Of a DNA stretch of 64,000 nt, positions 55,600 to 64,000 are shown one piece after another; the stretch's first letter is position 1; the number at the start of each line of letters is the position of its first letter. This DNA is from Calendula officinalis (taxonomy: Eukaryota; Streptophyta; Magnoliopsida; Asterales; Asteraceae), in the NCBI GenBank assembly GCA_963853835.1, contig OY970822.1:19432058-19496057 (forward strand), written 5' to 3'. The notes under the pieces were generated by a model. The model was given only the letters and a program-made list of their open reading frames with translations, did no database searches and was not told where the DNA came from. The position numbers and the translations under genes are program-made.

Positions 55600-56712
55600 A
55601 AAAAAAAAAACAACTATTCATTTACTGTAGATCAATAGTCCCTACAAAATGTGTTACAGGTAATGGTCCATGTTGTCTTTTATTTTCTATTTATTTGTCT
55701 CTAAACTTTTTTTTTTGGAACTTTTGTCCCTAAACTTTTTTTTTTCGGAATTTTTGTCCCCATACTCTTTAAAATTTTGTTTTTATGTCATTCCGTCAAA
55801 ATTTGGCTGTTAACTAACCCAATGTGAGGGTAATCCTGACCTTTTCCACCATTTTTCTTCTCCGTTCTTCCTCCATGAACCCTAATTCCCAATTTCACAA
55901 CCAATTTACCCCTGAACAAATAAAGAACTAGTTTCCATCAGAGAAGATGACGATCTCCAGTCGTCTTCCCCGGTGTTCAAATCGATTAGGGTTCTTCAAA
56001 ACAAGCAAAACTGAGGAAGAACACAACAAAACGAGCTGTGATTTTGGGTAGTATGGTTAGAAATGAGAGAATCAATGAGCTGGTTGTTCAAACCTGACGT
56101 GGATTTTGATCCAAAAGTACAAAATGGTGTCTGTGATTTTGTCATGAACCACCACCCACCTCTTTCTTCATTAGCGTCGTTTTTTCCTCCGATGGAAGCC
56201 TAACGCCCCAACGGAAATTCAACTTAGCGTTTTTCCTTAACGGTACCACCGTCGTGGCGATCAATTCAGCGTCGGACAAAACATCATTCACCACGCCGGC
56301 TGCCGGAGAATCCACAGGTGCGAATCCACATGTGCATCAGAAAATTTCATGCCGTCAATCGCCCAGATCTAGGGTTTTATAGTGACGATTTTGAAATCTC
56401 ATGTGTATCTGCACCATGTGAGTGTTTTTGGATTTGTATTTGGATTTAAATTTGTATTATATGTGAGTTTAGGATGTAGAGTTTTAAGAGATGAGGAAAG
56501 GGGATGAATATGAAGAACACATAAAGGAGCATAAAGGAGGAAAATCCTCTCACTTTTTTGGCATATTCCATTAGTTAACAGTTAAATTTGGACGGAATGA
56601 TATAAAAACAGAATTTTAAAGAGTACGTGGACAAAAATCCCAAATAAAAATTTAGTGACATAAAAGCGGAAAATGTAAGCCCACAGGGATAATTTCTGAC
56701 ATTTACCCTTTT
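55600..56712. mobile_element. Foldback element, possibly a Mutator-like gene-fragment carrier
   Basis: The left arm (ACTCTTTAAAATTTTGTTTT, TCATTCCGTCAAAATTTGG) is the inverted copy of the right arm (CCAAATTTAACTGTTAAC region, AAACAGAATTTTAAAGAGT). The arms are about 150-200 bp. Between them is about 700 bp of higher-GC sequence with gene-like phrases (ATGACGATCTCCAGTCG, GATTAGGGTTCTTC) but no long frame. Exact ends and target duplication were not resolved. Capture of a host-gene fragment is inference. Confidence 0.5.
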
Positions 56713-56817
56713 GTTTAATTGTCTCCCATATGGGCCAAACTTCGTGAACTCCTCTCCTGCAACAATTTTTTTTTTAATACTGTTTTTCACCTCTTTAACA
56801 ACTGCTTTCGTTAGTTA

Positions 56818-57395
56818 GACCGGTGCCAATGGTGACGGAAACTGACGCCGTCAGTTTCTGCCAACTCAGCGCCACGTCAGTAGACAAACTAACTAACACT
56901 AAACTGACGTACCCGTGCCAACAGCACTCCGTCACTTCACCAACTTTAATTAATTTACTTTCTTTTTAATTAAAATAAAAATATATAACTAATTAAAACA
57001 TATAACTAATAAAATTAAATTTCATTAATTTAAAAATACATTACATAAAAAAAAGACATTAATTAAAAAAAAAAAGACATTAATTAAAAAAAATAGAAGG
57101 TGAATGTGGTGTAAAAATAGACGAAATGAGAGGGTATTTATAGATGTAAAAAATTTTAATTTTTTTAAATTTTTTTGAATTTTTTTAAATTTTTTTGAAT
57201 TTTTTTAATATATTATCATTTAAATTACCATTTTAAAAAAAAAAAAAAAAGAAGAAAATCAACTGGTCTCCGTCTCTTTCTCCGTCTCAATTCCGGCGAG
57301 CCAAACCGGCAGACCCAACCGGCGGGGCCGTGCCAACGGTCGCCACAACCGGCGGGTCAACCGGCGGGCGTCGGTTGCCCCCGTTGGCACCGGTC
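56818..57395. mobile_element. PIF/Harbinger-like MITE with TTA duplication
   Basis: GACCGGTGCCAA at the left and TTGGCACCGGTC at the right are perfect inverted termini, and TTA flanks both ends (56815-56817 and 57396-57398), the Harbinger signature. The outer parts are GC-rich and the middle is AT-rich with a run of TTTTTTTAAA/TTTTTTTGAA units near 57140-57200. No coding potential. Confidence 0.82.
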
Positions 57396-57620
57396 TTAGA
57401 AGGAGATTTAATAATAATTATTTGAAATATAGATCTTTTATCGCCTAAAGCATAATATATTGGTAGATTGTTTCATGAACTAGGGTTTGAAGGCCCAACA
57501 AGGTCCACAGTAAAGTTTAAGTGGATGTTTGATTAACTTGTAAAATATGTTCACAAGCTTGTGCATGTTTTAAGTTTGTAGATTGTTGCATATTGGTAGA
57601 TTGTTTTAATGATGAGTTGG

Positions 57621-58095
57621 GGTGCATCATTTTTACGAAGTCTCGATAAATAAATCTCAACCATTGATCAATAAGATCTAATTGTCAAGATTAATCACAT
57701 ATTCTATGCATTGAGAGTATTTTCGTCATTTATAAAAAACAAATTTTTTATTTTAGAATTTTTGTTATTTTATATAAAAAAAATTATTATTATTTCATTA
57801 ATAACACATAATGTGATTGTATACTAAATCACATGTGATTGTGTACTGTATCACATGTAATTGAACTAAAACATCAAATGTGGTTAAATATACAATCACA
57901 TGTAATTAAGTACTACACGTAATTATCAAATAAATATTTTTATATTTAATCATAAAAAAGAAAAACTGAACTTTTTTTAAGTGCCAAATGACCAAAATCC
58001 CCTTCATTATAAAATATGTGATTAATCATGATCATTAGATCTTATTGATCAATGATTGAGATTTATTATTCGGGACTTTACAAAAATAATGAACC
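57621..58095. mobile_element. Foldback MITE with arms of about 110 bp
   Basis: The left arm (AATAAATCTCAACCATTGAT, CAATAAGATCTAAT, GATTAATCACATATT) is repeated inverted on the right (AATATGTGATTAATCATGAT, ATTAGATCTTATTGATCAAT, GATTGAGATTTATTA). The interior contains repeated AATCACATGTGATT-like palindromes. The target duplication was not resolved, so the superfamily is uncertain. Confidence 0.65.
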
Positions 58096-58994
58096 TCCTT
58101 GAACGTTTCTCCAATAATGATAATAATAATAGTTCAGTTGGTTAAAATGTTATGCTAATAATATAAAAGTTGCATATTTTAAAATATTAGAGAAAGTAAT
58201 TTGAGTGAGAGAGAGCAAAAAAAAAAAAAAATTAGAAACGATAAGTGAAAGTTAATAAGTTTTCTACGTAGGAATAATCGCAAAATGAGTTTTTGAACGG
58301 TTTTCTTAATGATCAGTTATTTATTGGGTATTGCTAACCATTGCCCTTAAAGTAATGGTTAAAAGAAATTTAAATGATTAATGTACAAGTAAATAAACGT
58401 GGATAGTTAATAAAATTTATAGGGTAATTTTTATTAGTTATTTTACAACATTTTCAGGCACAAAATTTGTTCTTTAACATCGTTCATCATTCTTTAACAT
58501 TTTCCTTATTTATTTAGTGTCCCTTTTTATTATTTAATTTGGTAATCGATTATTCTTATGTCTATTTGTTATCTATTTTACTATACAATGTAGCAATATA
58601 TTTTATATAATGCAAAAATATGCACACACAAATAGAATATAGTCTATTTTTTGTAGTCTTTTTACTAATTAATTAAAGAATAATTAATGAACCAATAAAC
58701 CAGTTTTAAGAGAGCTCGGACACTCGGTGAGGAGGTGTTGCGATGAAAACAAGAAGAATTAGAGAATTAATTTTCACTCAAAGACGGTGTTCACACTTGT
58801 ACACACCTTCCATGTGATTGTACCTTGAAAATAGTAATTAAAGTTTTCCCCTTTGCATGACCGTACGCTTTATTTGTTTATCTCGTCTATGTTCAATTGT
58901 ACGAATACAATAAGTTAGTGAAATGATTTGGATATTGTAATTAAACGTAAATTACAAAATGGTTTGTATAGTTTGCTAATTTTTTGCGCTTTTG

Positions 58995-59000
<6 letters not shown>
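58096..59000. other. AT-rich region without recognised features
   Basis: No gene, RNA or clear element was seen. It is AT-rich throughout and leads into the AT microsatellite. Confidence 0.4.

Positions 59001-59079
<79 letters not shown>
59001..59079. repeat. (TA)n microsatellite
   Basis: About 79 bp of uninterrupted TA dinucleotides, with a further ATATAT just upstream across one TT. It is highly mutable and its length in the assembly may be approximate. Confidence 0.95.
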
Positions 59080-59081
<2 letters not shown>

Positions 59082-59849
59082 AGAAAAAACTTAACTTATT
59101 TGAAGAAGTTAAAGAAACAATTAAGGACATTGATTTAATTAAAACATTTAAGGGTATTGTTGTCATTTTTCAACTCCTTCACAAGTCATATACATGATTT
59201 CTAATTTCCCTCATTCCTCATCTTCTTCGCCAGACACCACTATACGAACCCCAGCTCCCCCATTGAAATCACATGATTAACTAGGTTAAGGTAAGTAAAA
59301 TCTCCCAAGTTTTGATTTCTATTTCGTTTATTACCGAATCTGCATCTTAATTTTGTTTATCATCTCCTAATTTCTATTTTCCCATACGAGCAGACCCCCA
59401 TACGAACCCTATGTTTTTAATCGAAATCAAGTGATTCAGGTAAGTAACAGGTCCTAATTTTCCAGCTCTGTTTCGTTTATCATCTTCTAGATTCGATTTC
59501 TATTTCACGTGATTTCAAACACGATTTCTCCTGATTTCTCATGCTCAATCTGCTCTAGTTCGAATGATTTCTCCTCAATCTGCTCTAGTTCGAATGATTT
59601 CTCCTCAATCTGCTAAATGTCACACATCTCCTATATGAACAGCTCCTCAATCAGCTCCAGATCAAGGTAGGTCATCTTCTAATTTGATGCAACCAATTTT
59701 GGAATTAATGCAAATTGATGGAATTAATGTATATGAAGTTTTTTTGGAATTAATTTAAATTTTTTCAATATGAAAATTGATGGAATTAGCTTACACAAAT
59801 ATTTTAACATCGATTGGAACCAAATATACATAAATTTTAAACATTTGTT

Positions 59850-61935
59850 TGATGTACTGGCATTTGCATATGCATTTTCATACTCGCATTTGGTTTTCAT
59901 CTGAAATTCTAAACAACTGACCGGAATTTGCATTTGCATTTTCATCTGAAATATTAGACAGCTAACTGGAATTTGCATTTACATTTTCATCTGAAATCTT
60001 AAACAGTGACTGCATTTACATTTTCGTACTTTTCAATTGCATTTTCATCTTATGTACTTAGTTTCTAAAGTATAACCCTGTTTTGTAGCTTTAATATATT
60101 TTGTTTTTTTTATACATACAAATTTTGATCATGTTCCAGCTTCTCTTCAAATTGGTTTTGAAAAAAATTATGCTCTTGGTGATAAGTATTGGGTTCCTAA
60201 TGTTCCCAATTCTATAAAGAGTATGCTATTATAGGTGGCTTTGGGCCATTAAATCTACCCAAAATGCTCTCTCGTCAAGGAATGGCGGACTTGTTACTCT
60301 TAAGATTTTTAGATGTTCTAAGCATGGTAAAAATGTAAATAATCATAAATTTGTGGACACTTTGAAAGTTGCAAATGACGTGCATTTATCAAATGAAATT
60401 GATGTTGAAGTTAGTGGACATGTTGATGACAGTACAAACATTGAAGTTCAGAGAATTAAAAAAAAAGTCATCTTCTATGAAGACAGATTGCCATGCAGAT
60501 TTGAGATTAAAACTTATTGAAAACAAATACCATGTTTACCAATTCAGTGAAGAACACAACCACTTGTTGGTTCGTCCAGAAAGAAAAAAGTTGAAGATGC
60601 ACTGAAAAAGACCGTAACAAGTTGATGATGATGCAGAATTTTCTTGATTGCCACATTATTTTTTTATTAGTTATTTTTATAATCTTACCAAATGTAGTTA
60701 AACATACTTTGGTATTTACATTTTCATTATATATAGTTATTCCCTAAATTCTGAAATACTGATTACGTTTTAAATAATGTGAGTTGCATTTTCATTCTCA
60801 TACTCTTAGTTGAATTCAAGCAGTTTCTTTTTTATTTTAAATTATGTTTCTGCTTTAAAAATTCTGTTATATTTGCATTTTCATACCCGCAATTTCATTT
60901 TTATTTTGTGTAATTTGAATTTAAACTTTTCTGTTTCCGTTTTAAATACTAGGTTGCATTTGCGTTTTCGTACTTGCAGTTGCATTTTCATTTTCATACT
61001 TGCAATTACATTTCGCCTTTCATTTTATACAGCTATTCTGTGAACTTATAAATACTAGTTCTGTTTCAAACATTAGTTTTTGCATTTTGCATTTTAAATA
61101 TTACCATTGATTTGGCGTTTTCATTAAACCTAATTATTCCCTAGAATTTTATCCAACTGTTTGGCATAATGATAGTTGCATTTTCATTTTCATAGTTGCA
61201 TTTGCATTTTCATTACATATATCTTTCTCACACTTTCTATTTTCTTTTACCTTTTCATGTATTATCACCATGTGATCAAATTTTGTGTACCTGCACTTGT
61301 TGTATTGAATATCATAACAAAAACAAAGAAAAAGAATCAGAATCATAATAATCTATACTACTTCTACAACCATCCATCATTCCATATAATCACAAACAAA
61401 CCAACCAACAAAAAGTTTGAAAAAAAAAACAAACCAACCTCAAAAATACATCCAACCACCTAAATCTAGAAATCCGTATTACCAAAAGCCAACAAATTAC
61501 CTAGTTAATAGTTATAAATAACAAACCTAATTTTTAGTTAGACCACCACATTTTTTTCTTCATTTATTGTAAGGCGATTGTAGGGCGGCTAATGGTTTCA
61601 CTGTTCTTTTAGGTCTCTCAGAAATATTCCGTTCAACATCAACTTTCTTTAATTTTCATTTGAACTGTTGCCTATCTTTTTCTTCCCTTTTTCAATCTTC
61701 TTCTTCATCTCTTCAATTGTTTCATCATCTCTTTCTTCACTTACATTTCCAAACATCTTGGTTGCCTCTTCCACCCCCCTCTTCTTTTTCACTTTTTTCT
61801 ACTTTTGCATTTTCATTTTTTCCCCACTTCCATTTTTATCTGCATTTGCATATCATCTTCTGTCTTTTCATTTTTTTCTACACTTGCATTTTTTTTCTGC
61901 ATTTGCATTTTCGCCACCTTCTGCATTTTTTTAAC
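59850..61935. repeat. Region saturated with TTTGCATTTTCAT-type words
   Basis: The word (TT)TGCATTTTCAT and close variants (TTTGCATTTGCA, TACTTGCAATTACA, GCATTTTCATCTGAAAT) recur dozens of times, almost all in one orientation, from about 59860 to 60060, 60780 to 61220 and 61800 to 61930, with another instance at 62547. The array is interrupted by the FAR1-like relic. Long frames here are low-complexity artefacts. Confidence 0.7.
60130..60605 (+). pseudogene. FAR1/FRS-type DNA-binding domain relic
   Basis: Two frames together resemble the FAR1 domain of plant FRS proteins, which derive from Mutator-like transposases. The upstream frame reads IFRCSKHGKNVNNHKF, with the usual CS(K/R)xG signature. 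After a poly-A slip near 60460 the next frame reads SMKTDCHADLRLKLIENKYH then VYQFSEEHNHLLVRPERKK, with the Cys/His pattern C...EEHNH of the zinc-chelating domain. Earlier sequence near 60140 (IGFEKNYALGDKYW) contains stops. It ends at TGA 60603-60605 without MULE transposase or SWIM domains, so it is a fragment. Confidence 0.65.
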
Positions 61936-62158
61936 AAAAACGGTCAACTAGGGAAGAGCTTCGACATTGTCATCACCCCTCACCTAGACAACCAAGAAAT
62001 TATATTTACTATCAAATAATAATGTACCAACATACAACGATCCATAAGCCAACACTTATGAAAATAACCAAAACAGACATACAACCACCTATACAAAACA
62101 CCAAACAAAACAAGCAATATTCCATCAACTATACATCACTCGGTTGCATCTGCACATT

Positions 62159-62560
62159 TCAATCTCTCGCAATTTGAAGCACTTGACTTGAAGCTTTGAC
62201 TTTGAGACTTGTTAATTGCAACCTAACATTTTCGGTTATACTTTTTATTAAGACCTCAGCAGGTTTGTGATTTTGCTGGAATAATCTATCATTTCTTTCC
62301 CTCCAAATGTAGTAAATAGTTGCAGCCACTACCATCCTCCAAAGAATACTTATGATGCTATTAATACACGACATAGCATCAATATTATTTAGAATAGTAT
62401 CGCAATCATTCGGGAAATTATGCAGTTGTATTAAAACCTTTAAATTCTCCCACACTTCTTTTGAATAATCACAACAGAAAAAGAGATGATTGTGAGAGTT
62501 AGTAACCTTCTTGCAAAGTGGACATATCAAATTACTTCCATCTACATTTGCATTTTCAGT
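62159..62560 (-). pseudogene. LINE reverse-transcriptase 3' fragment (zf-RVT region)
   Basis: The minus-strand frame from about 62545 reads SNLICPLCKKV then HNHLFFCCDYSKEVW and, later, SILWRMVVAATIYYIWRERN with DRLF. This is the zinc-binding C-terminal region (CPxC...HxxxxC, then WxxR...IWxERN) of plant non-LTR retrotransposons. The frame is open to TGA/TAA near 62159, but RT and endonuclease are missing upstream, so it is a 5'-truncated copy, the usual fate of LINE insertions. No clear poly-A tail remains. Confidence 0.8.
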
Positions 62561-62639
62561 TTCAAGGTTTTCATTTTCATCATCTTCAAAGGGGTGTAAA
62601 TTTTCACATGTAAAGGCAATACAACTGGAAATTAGACAA

Positions 62640-63050
62640 AATCGTTGACAAAGGGTTGTAAATTTTCAGGAGCAGTACCTGAGTGACCAAACCTGCATAG
62701 AGAGGTTTTGCAGTACATTTAGGATAACAAACCTTTTGCCTTCATCGATTCAGACCTTGATTCACGCAAATCGCCGACTGAGACTTGAATCCTGGAAACC
62801 CTAGCCGATTGGTCGATTGAGACCGAGAATTGTTTGTGCTAGAATCGTGGAAACCTTAGCCGAGCAATCCCCCTTCTTCGATTGTGTCTTGAATCGTGGA
62901 AACAATTGAGAACGATAGAAATCCTAGGGGAGAGAACTGTTACAGAGTTTGAGAACGAGAGAAACCCTAGTGGGAGAAAGAACGTGAGCGTGAATCACAA
63001 AATCACCGTTGTTTCTTGCTTAGGTGAGAGACGAGGTTTTTGACAATTCT
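62640..63050. repeat. Leader-like segment with repeated GAATC(C/G)TGGAAACC(C/T)TAG units
   Basis: Higher-GC sequence with three spaced units: GAATCCTGGAAACCCTAGCC (about 62790), GAATCGTGGAAACCTTAGCC (about 62842) and GAATCGTGGAAACAATTGAG (about 62892). Later come AGAAATCCTAGGGG and AGAAACCCTAGTGG. It looks like a 5' leader or first exon of a lost minus-strand gene or element. No protein is recognised. Confidence 0.4.
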
Positions 63051-63593
63051 ACCCCTCTGTGCTTATTTTTCATCTGGATCCCCCCCATAATTTACTAATG
63101 TCCGCTTTTTTAAAGTCCTTCATCTTAACCTTTCAATTCATGATCTAAGGGCTATAATCTATTCTCTATATTCTTTAATTATTAATGGTTTTCTATGGAT
63201 CCTCACCCTATATATATACATTTATTATCTTAGGTTACGTGTTACAAGTTTTACAATTCAAATTATACGTAAATTACAAATAGTTATATTAAAGACATAT
63301 TATTCAAATGATAATGAAATATCTAAATTATTTTGTTAATAGAAGATTATTTACTTTGATTTTAATATTTGTTTAGCATTTTATAAGTTAAAATTCAATC
63401 GGTATTTACTCCTTTTTTGAACAAATTCATTAGAGAAAAAAACATGAAAGAGCTGGAGCAAAACATACATGGAAAACAAAACATAACACACCAACTAACA
63501 AAGACCAATCGGATCACTACACCATAAATATCAACCAATACAAGACACCTAATTTCAGTTTAATCCAAAAAGAAAAAGTATGCTTGCACCCTT
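63051..63593. other. AT-rich region without recognised features
   Basis: Only AT-rich sequence was seen; no gene or bounded element. Confidence 0.35.
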
Positions 63594-63877
63594 AACAATA
63601 TAAATTAATTACTAAAATAGAACAATTTAAATGAGAGATTTTCATGTAAGACTGATAGACTCAAATCTTTCCAAAATACCCCGTGCTTAACAACATAAAT
63701 TAATTACTAAAATAGACCAATTTAAATGAGAGATTTTCATGTAAGACTGATAGACTCCAATCTTCCCAAAATACCCCGTGCTTAACAACATAAATTAATT
63801 ACTAAAATAGACCAATTTAAATGAGAGACTTCCATCTAAAACTGATAGACTTCAATATTCCCAAAAATACCCCGTGT
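63594..63877. repeat. 95-bp tandem repeat, three copies
   Basis: Units start AACAA(T/C)ATAAATTAATTAC at 63594, 63689 and 63784 and end AATACCCCGTG. Copies 1 and 2 differ at only a few positions; copy 3 has more changes in its second half. The period is 95 bp. Confidence 0.9.
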
Positions 63878-63884
63878 GACTGAG

Positions 63885-64000
63885 AGACTTCATAGAGCAG
63901 CAGTAACTTTGAGGAGCACTAACTCGTGAGCAGCACTAACTGGAACATCACTAAGTGTTGAGCAGTACTAACGAGTTGTAGTAACAAGGTTGAGCAGTAT
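63885..64000. repeat. Short repeat of GAGCAG(C/T)ACTAAC units reaching the window edge
   Basis: GAGCAGCAGTAAC, GAGGAGCACTAAC, GAGCAGCACTAAC, GAGCAGTACTAAC and GAGCAGTAT occur about every 20-35 bp, interleaved with GAGTTGTAGTAAC-like variants. The array follows directly on the 95-bp repeat and continues beyond the window, so it may be the edge of a larger satellite. Confidence 0.6.

Noticed and set aside
58915..59197. Open frames of alternating Ile-Tyr on both strands
   Set aside because: They are translations of the TA microsatellite.
61660..62019. 119-codon frame rich in Phe, Ser, His and Leu
   Set aside because: It comes from CTT/TTC/CAT-rich low-complexity sequence; no domain or family resemblance.

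Overview
The window is nuclear DNA from a flowering plant. It is AT-rich, its genes are split by many GT-AG introns, and it is full of plant LTR retrotransposons and miniature DNA transposons. The mix of Copia, Ty3/gypsy, PIF/Harbinger, Mutator-like and hAT-like debris suggests an asterid, perhaps Asteraceae. That placement is inference; no marker here fixes the species.

Genes. Five host genes can be modelled exon by exon: complex I subunit NDUFA13/GRIM-19 (minus, 1136-3249), the mitochondrial chaperonin CPN60 (plus, 5633-10818, 18 exons), a serine incorporator (SERINC) membrane protein (plus, 13372-16008, 12 exons), a family GT14 glycosyltransferase (plus, 17965-20252, 4 exons, one with a non-GT donor), and a class I GATA factor (plus, 47232-48615, 2 exons). 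A dirigent-protein pseudogene (16398-17034) lies between SERINC and GT14. NDUFA13 and CPN60 are divergent across about 2.4 kb and both work in mitochondria; otherwise the neighbours share no pathway.

Mobile DNA. The left edge holds the 5' end of a minus-strand LTR element. Positions 23822-37121 are a nested block: a decayed minus-strand Copia whose 5' LTR was split by a 9.1-kb Ty3/gypsy element (27897-36959). That gypsy element has ~3.04-kb, nearly identical LTRs and encodes only gag. Positions 39179-44474 are a complete Copia with two 193-bp LTRs that read as identical, a 5-bp target duplication and an uninterrupted 1612-codon polyprotein. From 50 to 64 kb no intact gene is visible. That stretch is miniature and foldback elements (Mutator-like, Harbinger-like, Stowaway-like), a FAR1-type relic, a LINE relic, microsatellites and a 95-bp tandem repeat running toward the right edge.

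Most notable. Three short elements (3852-4378, 9779-10523, 23320-23808) share TAGGGGTG termini and each has a perfect 8-bp target duplication. Each interior is built from a different palindromic word (GGGTTGACCCG-like, GGTTCCGGAACC, GGGTATCCGGATACCC-like). A fourth element with a different terminus (50539-50911) has the same design and sits in the centre of a 1-kb Mutator-like foldback. The gypsy LTRs also carry a CpG-rich palindrome array. I cannot show that any of these is a new biological system; they are the best candidates for a second look.
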